DNA of 64,000 bases, from contig CAJUID010000002.1 in assembly GCA_910585905.1 (NCBI GenBank), positions 124,001 through 188,000 of the forward strand, read 5' to 3'. Both the position numbers and the translations under genes were made by a program. This DNA comes from an uncultured Lachnospiraceae bacterium. GTDB lineage: Bacteria > Bacillota > Clostridia > Lachnospirales > Lachnospiraceae. Shown piece after piece: positions 44,892-54,703 of this stretch; the first letter of the stretch is position 1, and each line of letters starts with the position of its first letter. Under the pieces are notes generated by a model. That model searched no databases, was not told the DNA's origin, and saw nothing but the letters and a program-made list of their open reading frames with translations.

Positions 44892-46163
44892 ATGATGAGA
44901 CAGAAGGAAATGTTTAAATTTTATATTAGAAGAATATACCGCCACATAGGTACATTTTTAAAATGGTGCGTGTTTGCGACGATTGTCGGTCTGGTGGTGG
45001 GTGGTTTTAGCACGCTTTTTGCATACTGTCTGCGGAAAGTGACGGACTTTCGAACAGTTCACCCTGAGATGATTTTGCTTCTGCCCGCTGCAGGCGCACT
45101 TATTGTTTTTTTATATGGAATCTTTCAATATAAAAATGATAAGGGAACGAATATGGTGTTGTCTACTATTCACGCCGAAACAGAATTGCCATTCCGTATG
45201 GCACCGCTTATTTTTATTTCTACCATTATAACACATCTTTTCGGTGGTTCGGCAGGACGTGAGGGCGCTGCCCTGCAATTGGGAGGCAGTATCGGAAACC
45301 AGTTGGGAAGGTGGTTTCGCTTTGATGAGAAGGACAGGCGGATTGTTGTGATGTGCGGGATGAGTGCAGCATTTGCAGCTATTTTTGGAACCCCGGTTGC
45401 AGCATCTATTTTTGCGATGGAGGTCGTGAGTGTTGGTATTATGTACTACGCTGCCTTGGTGCCATGTGTTTTTGCGTCTCTGATTGCATCAAAAGTGGCA
45501 ACGGACATGGGCATTAATCCAAGTCTTTTTGCGATTAGCCATATACCAGAATTTCATCTGCTGCCAAGTGTTAAAGTGATTTTACTGGCGCTTTGCTGTG
45601 CAGGGTTAAGTGTGATATTTTGTATGGTGCTTCATTCTCTGGGGGATTTCTATCGGGCGAAGTTGAGGAATCCGTATATTCGTATTATTGTATCCAGTGG
45701 AATTATTGTTTTGCTGACTATTGTGCTACATACTTCGGATTATATGGGAGCAGGCGTACCGGTTATAGAGAATGCGATAAAAGGTGAGGTGCGCCCAGAA
45801 GCATTTTTACTAAAAATTATCTTTACGGCATTAACAATAGAGGCTGGGTTTAAAGGGGGTGAGATTGTCCCATCGTTTTATGTGGGGGCAACATTTGGCT
45901 GCCTTTTTGGGCAGATTTTGGGAATTTCACCTTCGCTTTGCGCGGCAGTGGGGATGATTGCTGTTTTTTGTGGTGTGACAAATTGTCCGATTTCATCCAT
46001 GCTTATTGCATTTGAATTATTTGGATATGAGGCAGTTCCTTATTTTATGATTGCAATCAGCGTTAGCTATCTGATGTCAGGGTACTACGGTCTGTACCAT
46101 GACCAGACAATTGTATATTCAAAATATAAAACAGAATATATTAACCGGAAAGCGCAGGAGTAG
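44892..46163 (+). CDS. ClC-type chloride channel/antiporter
   Basis: Membrane protein of 423 residues with the ClC fold, 10 or more helices. The anion-site motifs are present: GGSAGREGAALQLG, where the Glu is the gating residue of GREGP-like loops, FGTPVAASIFAMEV, and GGEIVPSFYVGATFG. No CBS domains follow. It should exchange chloride or a similar anion for protons, or conduct anions. GGAGG precedes the ATG. The GH59 gene begins 60 bp after it and may be cotranscribed, although their functions are not obviously linked. Confidence 0.9.
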   Translation: MMRQKEMFKFYIRRIYRHIGTFLKWCVFATIVGLVVGGFSTLFAYCLRKVTDFRTVHPEMILLLPAAGALIVFLYGIFQYKNDKGTNMVLSTIHAETELPFRMAPLIFISTIITHLFGGSAGREGAALQLGGSIGNQLGRWFRFDEKDRRIVVMCGMSAAFAAIFGTPVAASIFAMEVVSVGIMYYAALVPCVFASLIASKVATDMGINPSLFAISHIPEFHLLPSVKVILLALCCAGLSVIFCMVLHSLGDFYRAKLRNPYIRIIVSSGIIVLLTIVLHTSDYMGAGVPVIENAIKGEVRPEAFLLKIIFTALTIEAGFKGGEIVPSFYVGATFGCLFGQILGISPSLCAAVGMIAVFCGVTNCPISSMLIAFELFGYEAVPYFMIAISVSYLMSGYYGLYHDQTIVYSKYKTEYINRKAQE

Positions 46164-46223
46164 GATAGAAAGCAAGCAAAGGGATTGTATAACTTAATTA
46201 CAATTCTTAAGGGGGAAATCAGT

Positions 46224-49200
46224 ATGAATATATGGAAAAAAGGATTGTGTTGGATTTTGGCTGGGAGCATGATGCTTGGCGCGGCCAGCATGTTGCCTGG
46301 GACAGATGCAGCAGGAAGGGGCGTGATAAAAAAGGAAGAAAAGGTTAAAACGCTTACCATTGATGGGGATACTATGGTGACCGCGGAAAACAGCTCTTTT
46401 CGTGGGCTTGGCGCGGTTACTTGCAGCAATTCTTCAAGGCTTTTGATGGATTACAAAGAGGAACATAAGGAGCAATACTGGGAGATTATGAATTGGCTAT
46501 TCCATCCTAAAACTGGGGCCGGACTTTCCCACATTAAAATAGAGCTTGGGAATGACTTAGATTCTTCTGTGGGTGCAGAACCGGCTACAAAACGTTCTGC
46601 AAGCCAGAAAGCGGATGTTCTGCGCGGTGCTGGTTTTATGTTTGCCCATGATGCGCTAACAATTAATTCAAATATTACAATAGATATGATTTGCAAGGGG
46701 ATGCCTGCATGGGTGGAACAGGCATATGGGCAGGGCAACCAGTCAGGTTTTCAGGCAAGATACCGTTGGTATAAGGAAACAATAGATGCAGCATATGACA
46801 AATGGGATATTACATTTTCGTATATTAGTGCAAACTGTAATGAGACGGCAATTGAAAAGGATTGGACGAAATATCTGCGCAGAGCCCTAAATACGGAAAA
46901 GATACAGCGGTATGATTATAGCAAGATTAAAATAGTGGCGGCAGATGAGGCCGACACAATGAATGTGGCAAATGAGATGTTGCAGGATACGGAGTACCGA
47001 GACGCGGTGGATGTGATTGGATGTCATGGAAACGTGTTCACCGATGATAATATAAAGAAGCTCCATGCAGATTATAATAAAGAGATTTGGCTTAGCGAGG
47101 GGGCGGCTGTGACAACAGATTCTATCTTTGGGGCAAATAATACGGTTGATGGCAGAAATACTTCTGGAACAGGCGGGATGCTTGATATTGCGAACCGTAT
47201 TATAATTGGAATGGCGCAATCTGACATAACAATGTATGAATTCCAGACGGCAGCGGCTTCTAATTATATTGATTCATCAGCTTATCAGGGGCAGCTCGTT
47301 CAGGCAAACTCGCCATGGTCTGGCGATTACTCTGTTTCAAATGGGCTTGTAATGGCGATGCATTTTACGAACTTTATTAAAAAGGGATGGAAGTTCGTAG
47401 ACAGTGGATGCTATGGAGATGGGCAGCAGGATGGGCAATCTATTATAGAAACAAAAGATACTTATCTGACGGCTGCAAAAAAGTCAACCGGAGATTATTC
47501 GGTTGTAATTACAAATGATAGCAAAACAGCGAGAACTTATGAGATAAATGTAACAAATCTTAAAAAAGCATCTTCCAAAGTTTCTGTCTGGGAGACAAAG
47601 AGCAATGATGCCGATGAGGAATATGATGCCCATTGGCTAGAAAATATTGGCACGCTGCATCCAACAAAGAAGGGGGATGCCTATATTTATGAAATAACAG
47701 TTAAACCGTATGCAATGGTTACGTTAACAACAACAACTGGCCAGACAGAATATACAAAAAGAAAGTCAAAAACAAGTATAGGAACTCCGAAAAATACTAG
47801 ATTGGCACTTCCATATACTGATGATTTTGAATATAAAAACTCCTACCTAAAACGCAGAGGCAAAACACCACGCTATACTTGTGATGTCAATGGTGCGTTT
47901 GAAGTGGTGGCGCAGGGAAATGGAAACCATGTCCTGCGTCAGCAGATTAACAAAGACCATTTGCCAGCTGGCCAGGACGGGATTCCGGTTGAGCCTCTTA
48001 CGTCCTTTGGGGATGATACATGGAAGGATTATATTTTATCAGCAGATGTTGTGTTGGATTCCACTGAAAATGCAAAAAATTATGCTGCGATTATAGCACG
48101 TTACAATGTAGGGCAGTCAACAGCAGAAAACGGATACCAACTTAGAATTTATAGAGCGGGCTCGTGGGCGCTCTACAGCAATCAGGGGAAGATTGCAGAG
48201 GGCATGGTTTCTGGAATGAAAGAGGGCAGGTTGGTCAACTTAAAGCTTAAGGTTGTTGGAAATAAGGTAAGTGCCTATATTAATAATGAGCTGGTGGTTA
48301 GAAAGAATGTGAAAAAGTCTCCCGTTAATTCTGGCCGGGCTGCACTTGCAAGTGCTTACAATAAAAATTGTTTTGACAATGTCAAAGTTATTCCAGTTCA
48401 AGGCGGTGTAAGTCATATAAAAAGAGTAGATGACCTGGATTCTGCCTTGAATTTTAGCGGGAAGGTAAGACGTCAGCAGGGAAATAGTTACCGCAACTTT
48501 GGAGGGACGGTTTCTACAATGGTAGAAAAGTCCGATTCTCTTACTTATTCCTTTCAGGGAACGGGAATCAGCATTCTTGGAAATAATCTTGCTGGGGCAA
48601 AAATAAACATTAGCCTGGACGGGAAAGAAATAGAAAATCGTTATCCGGTAAAGGCCACAGAATATAGGTCGGCATTTTACCAACTAAGCGGTTTGGAGAA
48701 AAAAGAGCATACGGTTCAGATAAAGCTTGTAAACGAAGATATCTTACATATTGACGCAATTGAGGTGGAAGAAGGGGAAAATTCTACAGAAATAGAGAAA
48801 GCAGAAGGGATTTCATTAAAAAATGATTTGATAGAACTGGCATATGGAGAGCGTGTTTCTCTTGGAGTAAAGCTGGAACCGCAAAATGCTACTGAAAGAG
48901 TAATCTACACAACATCCAATATGGCTGTCGCAATGGTAACTTCCGATGGAATGATAATTGGTAACGGGGCTGGCAAGGCTGTGGTTACAGCGGCACTCAG
49001 CAATGGAGAAAAAGTTTCTGTAAAAGTGTTGGTTACACAGCTTGCCATAAAACCAGATAGCGGGATTCGTGTCGGTGCAGGCGAGGTCGTGAAACTTAAA
49101 GCATCATATTTGAAGGGGATAAACAGAGCATCTATAAAAAAATGGAAATCTTCCAATAAAAAGTTAGCTGCGGTTTCCTCCAAAGGAGTAGTTCATACAA

Positions 49201-49520
49201 AAAAAGCTGGGGATGTTACCATTACTGTAGTAGGCAAAAATGGATACAAGGGAACTGCGGTGATACATATCCGCAAAGCGCCTTATCAGGTTAAGCTGCT
49301 ACCTGAAAATGTCTCTTTAAAAGTAGGGAAAACGAAAAAACTTAAGTGCCAGATACCTTCTGGATGTTATTCCAAAAAACTTACCTATAAAAGCAGCAAT
49401 CCAGAGATTTTAAGTGTTACTAAAAGTGGGGTGATCAGGGCAAAAAAGCGCGGAAATTGCCAGATTACTGTGGGAACATACAATGGGAAGATATCAGCCG
49501 TAACGGTAAAAGTGGTTTAA
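46224..49520 (+). CDS. Secreted GH59 glycoside hydrolase (galactocerebrosidase-like) with lectin-like and Big2 domains
   Basis: Protein of 1098 residues. It has a signal peptide (first about 30, AGSMMLGAASMLPGTDAA), then a GH59 barrel from about 45 (FRGLGAVTCSNSSRLLMDY, IKIELGNDLDSSVGAEP). Catalytic Glu candidates are E207 (NCNETAI, acid/base) and E292 (IWLSEGA, nucleophile), matching GALC E182 and E258. A LamG-like beta domain (about 525-725) follows, then a beta domain with SYSFQGTGISILG, then about three Big2 repeats (860-1098). No LPXTG is seen. GH59 removes terminal beta-galactose from galactosylceramide or glycans. TAAGGGGGA precedes the ATG at 46224. Regulator B begins 13 bp later. Confidence 0.87.
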   Translation: MNIWKKGLCWILAGSMMLGAASMLPGTDAAGRGVIKKEEKVKTLTIDGDTMVTAENSSFRGLGAVTCSNSSRLLMDYKEEHKEQYWEIMNWLFHPKTGAGLSHIKIELGNDLDSSVGAEPATKRSASQKADVLRGAGFMFAHDALTINSNITIDMICKGMPAWVEQAYGQGNQSGFQARYRWYKETIDAAYDKWDITFSYISANCNETAIEKDWTKYLRRALNTEKIQRYDYSKIKIVAADEADTMNVANEMLQDTEYRDAVDVIGCHGNVFTDDNIKKLHADYNKEIWLSEGAAVTTDSIFGANNTVDGRNTSGTGGMLDIANRIIIGMAQSDITMYEFQTAAASNYIDSSAYQGQLVQANSPWSGDYSVSNGLVMAMHFTNFIKKGWKFVDSGCYGDGQQDGQSIIETKDTYLTAAKKSTGDYSVVITNDSKTARTYEINVTNLKKASSKVSVWETKSNDADEEYDAHWLENIGTLHPTKKGDAYIYEITVKPYAMVTLTTTTGQTEYTKRKSKTSIGTPKNTRLALPYTDDFEYKNSYLKRRGKTPRYTCDVNGAFEVVAQGNGNHVLRQQINKDHLPAGQDGIPVEPLTSFGDDTWKDYILSADVVLDSTENAKNYAAIIARYNVGQSTAENGYQLRIYRAGSWALYSNQGKIAEGMVSGMKEGRLVNLKLKVVGNKVSAYINNELVVRKNVKKSPVNSGRAALASAYNKNCFDNVKVIPVQGGVSHIKRVDDLDSALNFSGKVRRQQGNSYRNFGGTVSTMVEKSDSLTYSFQGTGISILGNNLAGAKINISLDGKEIENRYPVKATEYRSAFYQLSGLEKKEHTVQIKLVNEDILHIDAIEVEEGENSTEIEKAEGISLKNDLIELAYGERVSLGVKLEPQNATERVIYTTSNMAVAMVTSDGMIIGNGAGKAVVTAALSNGEKVSVKVLVTQLAIKPDSGIRVGAGEVVKLKASYLKGINRASIKKWKSSNKKLAAVSSKGVVHTKKAGDVTITVVGKNGYKGTAVIHIRKAPYQVKLLPENVSLKVGKTKKLKCQIPSGCYSKKLTYKSSNPEILSVTKSGVIRAKKRGNCQITVGTYNGKISAVTVKVV

Positions 49521-49533
49521 TTGGGGAGAAGCT

Positions 49534-50223
49534 ATGTCTGACAAACAAATTTTGTTAATTGATGATGATAAGGACTTGTCATATATTATATCAGATATGC
49601 TTGAAAGCTATGGTTATCAGGTGGATTGCGCGGGAGATAGTGATGCTGGTCTGGAGCTGCTTTCTAAAAAGAAATATCATCTTGTGGTATTGGATATTAA
49701 TTTGCCTGGCATAACGGGATTTGAGTTGTGTCAGGAGCTCCGCCGTGTCTCTACTGTGCCGGTGATTTTTGCAAGCGCACGGGTAAACGAAGTGGATCGT
49801 ATTACGGGATTTGATATTGGCGGTGACGATTATCTTCCAAAACCATATTCCATGAAAGAACTGCTGTCTCGGATTAATGCGCTGATCCGCCGTACATATG
49901 GCTTTGAGGAACAGGAAAAGATTGTGGGGTTTGGAGATATTACGGTGAATATCACCGCCCGCTCGGTGCAAAAGAACAGTAAAGAAGTCGCGCTTTCCCT
50001 GCGTGAATTTGATTTGTTAGCATATCTTTGTGAACACAAAAATACAGCGGTATCCAAAGAAAAATTATTATCTGGGGTCTGGGGGGCATTTTCTGCAGTG
50101 GAGCCCTCTACATTGACTGTACACATTCGCTGGTTAAGGGAAAAGCTGGAAGACACCCCGTCAAAGCCTGCATATTTAAAAACAGTCTGGGGCGTTGGAT
50201 ATATGCTGGAGGTGGCGGAATGA
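49534..50223 (+). CDS. OmpR-type response regulator of module B
   Basis: Protein of 229 residues: receiver (ILLIDDDKDLS, Asp in LVVLDINLPGITG, Lys in LPKPYS) and winged helix (LREFDLLAYLCEHKNTAVSKEKLL, LTVHIRWLREKLED). It is paralogous to the module A regulator. GGGGAG precedes the ATG. The start is 13 bp after the GH59 stop, and the kinase overlaps its end by 4 bp, so GH59, regulator and kinase may share a transcript. Its likely box is TTAAG-N6-TTAAT before the ATPase gene. Confidence 0.9.
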   Translation: MSDKQILLIDDDKDLSYIISDMLESYGYQVDCAGDSDAGLELLSKKKYHLVVLDINLPGITGFELCQELRRVSTVPVIFASARVNEVDRITGFDIGGDDYLPKPYSMKELLSRINALIRRTYGFEEQEKIVGFGDITVNITARSVQKNSKEVALSLREFDLLAYLCEHKNTAVSKEKLLSGVWGAFSAVEPSTLTVHIRWLREKLEDTPSKPAYLKTVWGVGYMLEVAE

Positions 50224-51362
50224 TAAAAAGATTATTGGGCATAGTAGTGTTTTTTATAGTGGTTATCCTTGGTATAACCACTTATTTTTACGTTTCAGGT
50301 AAGACTGATGATTCATCAGGTATACGGTCGGAACAAATTGTTGCTGCAAATGAGATTGAGCAGCTTGCCCGTATGGGTAAACTAGAAGAAGCAGCCAAAA
50401 AGGCGGCAAAATTGCAGCAGAGTATCCGAAATTTAGAAAGCAGAAGTTATAGTAGCAATGACGGAGTATTGCTTTTGTGTGGGATATGCCTTATCTTTCT
50501 TTTTGTGGTTTTTGGCTATCTGTATTTTATGATTTTACGGCCTTTTGAGAAGATGAAGGATTTTGTTGGAAATATAGCGCGGGGGAACTTTGACATGTCG
50601 CTCAATTATGAAAGGTCTAACTATTTTGGAGAATTTACATGGGCGTTTGATAGTATGCGCAGGGAAATTACAAAAGCACGCTCTTGTGAACGTGAAGCGA
50701 CTGAAAATAATAAAACGGTAATCGCAACGCTATCCCATGATATTAAAACACCAATTTCGTCTATCCGTGCATATGCAGAGGGATTGGAAGCAAATCTAGA
50801 CAATACTCCTGAAAAACGCTCAAAGTATTTATCAGTTATTATGCGTAAATGTGATGAAGTGTCTAAGTTGACAAATGACTTATTTCTGCATTCTCTTTCT
50901 GATCTGGAAAAATTAAAAATCAATCTGGAAGAATTTGAGTTATGTAGTTTTCTGGAATGTGCTATCAATGAAATAGCAGCAGAACACAATGATATCTGTT
51001 TTTATAGTCCTGATTTTAAAGCGTTAGTAAATGCAGATAAAAACAGAATGATGCAGATTATGGAAAATTTAATTAATAATGCTAGAAAATACGCAAAGAC
51101 TCAGATTGATGTAAAAATTTTGCTAAAAGGGCGTTATGTGAATATTTATTTTAGAGATTATGGTTCTGGTATTTGCGATGAGGATATGCCATTTATTTTT
51201 GATAAGTTCTATCGTGGGAAAAATTGCGGGAGCGAGCAGGGTTCTGGACTTGGATTATATATCGTTAAATATATTATGGAGCAGATGCGGGGCAGTGTGG
51301 TTTTAGATAATTGTGGGAATGGGCTGGAAGTGGTACTTAGCCTTCCGGTTTCTTCTGTTTAA
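50220..51362 (+). CDS. Sensor histidine kinase of module B
   Basis: Protein of 380 residues: TM1 (about 5-25), a short outer region of about 55 residues, TM2 (about 83-105), a HAMP-like segment, HisKA (TLSHDIKTPISS, His near 173) and HATPase (NLINNARKYAK, GSGLGLYIVKY). The small outer loop may not bind a ligand directly; sensing through the ABC permease is possible, as inferred for similar systems. It overlaps the regulator by 4 bp. The signal is unknown. Confidence 0.87.
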   Translation: MIKRLLGIVVFFIVVILGITTYFYVSGKTDDSSGIRSEQIVAANEIEQLARMGKLEEAAKKAAKLQQSIRNLESRSYSSNDGVLLLCGICLIFLFVVFGYLYFMILRPFEKMKDFVGNIARGNFDMSLNYERSNYFGEFTWAFDSMRREITKARSCEREATENNKTVIATLSHDIKTPISSIRAYAEGLEANLDNTPEKRSKYLSVIMRKCDEVSKLTNDLFLHSLSDLEKLKINLEEFELCSFLECAINEIAAEHNDICFYSPDFKALVNADKNRMMQIMENLINNARKYAKTQIDVKILLKGRYVNIYFRDYGSGICDEDMPFIFDKFYRGKNCGSEQGSGLGLYIVKYIMEQMRGSVVLDNCGNGLEVVLSLPVSSV

Positions 51363-51368
51363 TTATCC

Positions 51369-51412
51369 TTAAGGATTTCTTAATATATTTCGAGGTAAAA
51401 TGCACATATCAT
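51369..51412 (+). promoter_or_regulatory. Response-regulator box and -10 element of the module B ABC operon
   Basis: TTAAGGATTTCTTAATA (51369-51385) carries TTAAG-N6-TTAAT. Exactly 21 bp further is TATCAT (51407). It is the same arrangement as before the module A permease. A CTGCT/AGCAG hairpin in GCTGCTAAAAGCAGC follows near 51432. Confidence 0.7.
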
Positions 51413-51470
51413 ACTTTACTTATAGTGATGCTGCTAAAAGCAGCATAGTAGTTAAGAAAGGAAAGAGAGA

Positions 51471-52232
51471 ATGAAAAATGTGATTTTATCAGCGGATGGG
51501 CTTTGTAAAAGCTTTGCCCATAATGGCGGGCAAGTTCATATTCTATCCAATATTGACCTAGAACTTTATGAAGGTGACCTGACTGTGATTATGGGGGCTT
51601 CCGGTTCAGGAAAGTCCACATTACTTTATGCCCTAAGCGGTATGGATAGGGCAACGGCAGGAAAAGTGATTTATAAGGATGAAGATATTGTGGCTATGGG
51701 TGAAAAGAAACTTGCAAAACTTCGCAGGGGGGATTTTGGATTTATTTTTCAGCAGATGTACCTTGTCAGCAACCTTTCCTTATATGAAAATATTGTAGTT
51801 TCTGGGTGGCTGAACAAGGAGAGGCGTACTTCGCAGGTTAAAATACATGCGAATGAGCTGATGGAGCAGATGGGGATTTCCCACATCAGGTCACATCTGC
51901 CATCACAAGTGTCTGGCGGTGAGCAGCAGCGGTGTGCGATTGCCAGGGCAGTGATTAACAGCCCCAAGCTTCTATTTGCCGATGAGCCGACTGGGGCGTT
52001 AAACCGAAAAAATACAACAGAAGTATTAAATCTTCTTACCAGTTTGAATCAGGCAGGACAGAGCATTTTAATGGTTACACATGATTTGAAAGCGGCCCTC
52101 AGGGCAACAAGGCTGCTGTATCTTGAGGATGGGAAAATTGTTGGAAATCTGGTGCTTTCTGCATATCACCCTGATAAGGAGAGGAGCCGTGAGGAACAAG
52201 TGAATGCATGGCTTTCCTCAATGAAATGGTGA
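51471..52232 (+). CDS. ABC transporter ATP-binding protein of module B (MacB/BceA type)
   Basis: ATPase of 253 residues with Walker A GASGSGKST, Q-loop FIFQQMYLV, signature VSGGEQQRCAI and Walker B LLFADEPTGA. It closely parallels the module A ATPase, including GALNRKNTTEVLNLLTSL and a C-terminal WLSSMKW like WLMEMGW. AAAGGAAAGAG precedes the ATG. The permease begins 8 bp after its stop. It should power the permease, probably to recognise or remove a membrane-active compound; the compound is unknown. Confidence 0.88.
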   Translation: MKNVILSADGLCKSFAHNGGQVHILSNIDLELYEGDLTVIMGASGSGKSTLLYALSGMDRATAGKVIYKDEDIVAMGEKKLAKLRRGDFGFIFQQMYLVSNLSLYENIVVSGWLNKERRTSQVKIHANELMEQMGISHIRSHLPSQVSGGEQQRCAIARAVINSPKLLFADEPTGALNRKNTTEVLNLLTSLNQAGQSILMVTHDLKAALRATRLLYLEDGKIVGNLVLSAYHPDKERSREEQVNAWLSSMKW

Positions 52233-52240
52233 GGTGGAAT

Positions 52241-54592
52241 ATGGAAATTATTACATTGATTAAAGCAAATATTTATCGGAGAAAGGGTTCATTTACTGGA
52301 ATTATATTATTAATGGTTATTATCTCGATGTCTTTGACAGCCATATTAAGTGTGCTTGACAATTATAGAAGCGGGCTTGATACAGCATATCGGCAGATTG
52401 ATTCGGGAAATTTATATGTGTTTTTGAAGAATGAGACTGTTACGGAGGAAGTCATGGATTCACTCAAAACGCATCCTCTGATAGAACGGGTTAGTAAGAC
52501 AGATGCTATTAGAAGCGCAGAAATTAGTGCGGGCGGAAAAACGGAGCAGAATCCGTGGTTTCTGTTAAAATACGATAAGAAATATAAAGTATTAAATAAT
52601 ACCTTATCTGGTTATGAAAAAGAGCCCTTGTCTTTTCTAAAAAGCGGCGAGATTTATGTTACGCAGGGTGCTATGACCAGGATGGAATGCAGAATAGGTG
52701 ATAGTATTACATTTACGATATCGGATAGAAAATATGCATTTGTAGTAAAAGGCATTGTTGCTGAGCCTATGTTTGGGAGTTCTATGATTGGCTGGAAACA
52801 GGTTTTTATTAATGATGAGGATTTTAATAGATTGTCCAGGGATGCGGCTGTTGCTGATAAGAAGACAGTGGAGGGAATTGGAAGATGCTGTGTTGTGCAG
52901 CTATATAAGTCTGCTGACTGTAAGCTTACGGATGGAAAGTTTAAACGCAGAATCAATTTGGATACAGGGATTGTTGACCATTCTCTGGGAACGCTGACGA
53001 GGGATATGTCAGTACATTATACTTCTCTTTTTCTGAATACGGTTCTTACTATATTAATGGTCTTTATTTTGTTTCTATTTCTTGTGGTTCTTATTGTTAT
53101 GGCACACAGCATTTCGACAGGAATTGAGATGGATTATGTGAATATAGGTGTCTTAAAGTCGCAGGGGTTTACAAAAAATAAAGTAAGGGCGATTTGGATT
53201 TTTCAGTATCTTCTTGCGCAGGCGATTGGAGCGGTGGCCGGAATCATTCTTGCGATTCCTTTATGCCGTGCACTGGGAAATGCATTTTGGCCGATTACTG
53301 GGATACTTGCTGACAAAGGGATTTCTGTCTGGAAAAGCTTTTTCCTAATATTTACGATTCTTGTGGTATCTGCTATTTTAATTTTGCTTCTTACAAGAAA
53401 AATAGGGAAAGTTTCTCCGGTTAGGGCAATTTCCGGGGGGCGCAGCGAGGTTTATTTTGACAGCAGACTTAAGGCACCAATCCTTCAGCAATTCCTTTCC
53501 GTCAGCCTTGCATTTCGTCAATTTACGTCCTACAAGCGCAAATATATTGGCATGACTGCGATTGTTTCTATCCTTATCTTTTTTATGCTGACAATTACCG
53601 TGTTAGGCAATGTATTAGATTCCAAAAAGGCGTTGGAGTCTATGGGGGCTTTGTATGCTGAGTGTAGTATGGAGTTTTTGGGAAAAGTGGATGATGCGAA
53701 ACTTGTAGAAATTGAAAAAGTAGTAGAGAAGTATTCGCCCATTGAGAAAAAATATTATTGGTCATCACTTTATTATTCTATTAATGGCGAGGAATATTAT
53801 TGTCAGGTTTATCAAAACCCTGATGTAATTTGTGTGACAAAAGGCAGAGCGCCGCTGTATGGCAATGAAATTGTGATAACAGAGCTGATTGCTGATGAGA
53901 TGGGGCTGGAAATAGGGGAGAAGGCTGTTGTGACACATGGAAATAGTAAAAAAGAATTTCTTGTCTCAGGTATCTTTCAAAGTATCAATGATACTGGAAT
54001 GACGTTTGCAATGTCACTTGAGGGGGCGAAGGTTTTTGGGATGGATTCTGTTTGGTTTGCCGGTTATAGCTTGGGCAGCCCAGACAAAAACAAGCTGATT
54101 GCAGATAAGCTTAATGCTGCTTATGGAGATATTTTGAGGGCGACGGCAAATGCAGATGGCGGTATGCTGGAAGATACCTATACAATCGCAATTAACGGAA
54201 TGAAAGCGGTTATCTATATTTTTTCCGTGCTTTTTGCGCTGGTTGTTGTTATGATGGTATGTACAAAGACATTTATACAAGAGAAAAGGGATATTGGTAT
54301 TTATAAGGCGCTTGGTTTTACTGCCGTCAATCTGCGCCTTCAGTTTGCCATCCGTTTCTTTCTTGTGGCACTGGCAGGTTCCTTGCTTGGGACAGTCCTT
54401 AGCATACTCTTTTCTGGAAGACTTTTAAGCAGTCTGCTGCGCAGCATGGGAATTACCAACTTTACTGTACAGTTTACTGCTGTTTCTCTGGTTATTCCTG
54501 TTGCACTAATCTGTGTCTGCTTTTTTCTGTTTGCATTCTTTGCGTCGGGAAAAGTTAAGAGGGTTGAAGTGAGGGAGCTGGTTACCGAATAA
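52241..54592 (+). CDS. FtsX-like ABC permease of module B
   Basis: Protein of 783 residues, the same length as the module A permease. The layout is a basic start and TM1, an outer domain of about 200 residues, FtsX core 1 (MDYVNIGVLKSQGFTKNKVRA), a central TM, a second outer domain, and FtsX core 2 (RDIGIYKALGFTAVNLRLQF). The start uses GAGGTG before the ATG at 52241; the frame is open further upstream inside the ATPase gene. Sequence identity to module A appears modest but the architecture is the same, so these are old paralogues. Confidence 0.86.
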   Translation: MEIITLIKANIYRRKGSFTGIILLMVIISMSLTAILSVLDNYRSGLDTAYRQIDSGNLYVFLKNETVTEEVMDSLKTHPLIERVSKTDAIRSAEISAGGKTEQNPWFLLKYDKKYKVLNNTLSGYEKEPLSFLKSGEIYVTQGAMTRMECRIGDSITFTISDRKYAFVVKGIVAEPMFGSSMIGWKQVFINDEDFNRLSRDAAVADKKTVEGIGRCCVVQLYKSADCKLTDGKFKRRINLDTGIVDHSLGTLTRDMSVHYTSLFLNTVLTILMVFILFLFLVVLIVMAHSISTGIEMDYVNIGVLKSQGFTKNKVRAIWIFQYLLAQAIGAVAGIILAIPLCRALGNAFWPITGILADKGISVWKSFFLIFTILVVSAILILLLTRKIGKVSPVRAISGGRSEVYFDSRLKAPILQQFLSVSLAFRQFTSYKRKYIGMTAIVSILIFFMLTITVLGNVLDSKKALESMGALYAECSMEFLGKVDDAKLVEIEKVVEKYSPIEKKYYWSSLYYSINGEEYYCQVYQNPDVICVTKGRAPLYGNEIVITELIADEMGLEIGEKAVVTHGNSKKEFLVSGIFQSINDTGMTFAMSLEGAKVFGMDSVWFAGYSLGSPDKNKLIADKLNAAYGDILRATANADGGMLEDTYTIAINGMKAVIYIFSVLFALVVVMMVCTKTFIQEKRDIGIYKALGFTAVNLRLQFAIRFFLVALAGSLLGTVLSILFSGRLLSSLLRSMGITNFTVQFTAVSLVIPVALICVCFFLFAFFASGKVKRVEVRELVTE

Positions 54593-54703
54593 GATTAAAA
54601 TTTTCAATGAATACTTGTTCTGCCAAATATTAAAGTGTTATTGGTCTTTAAGAAGTAGTAAAATGAAAATCTAAAAACTATGAAAGAGAGCGAGGAGAAA
54701 AAT

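Noticed and set aside
47881..48096. Frames inside the GH59 gene in other phases
   Set aside because: They are shadows of a continuous, motif-supported 1098-codon gene.
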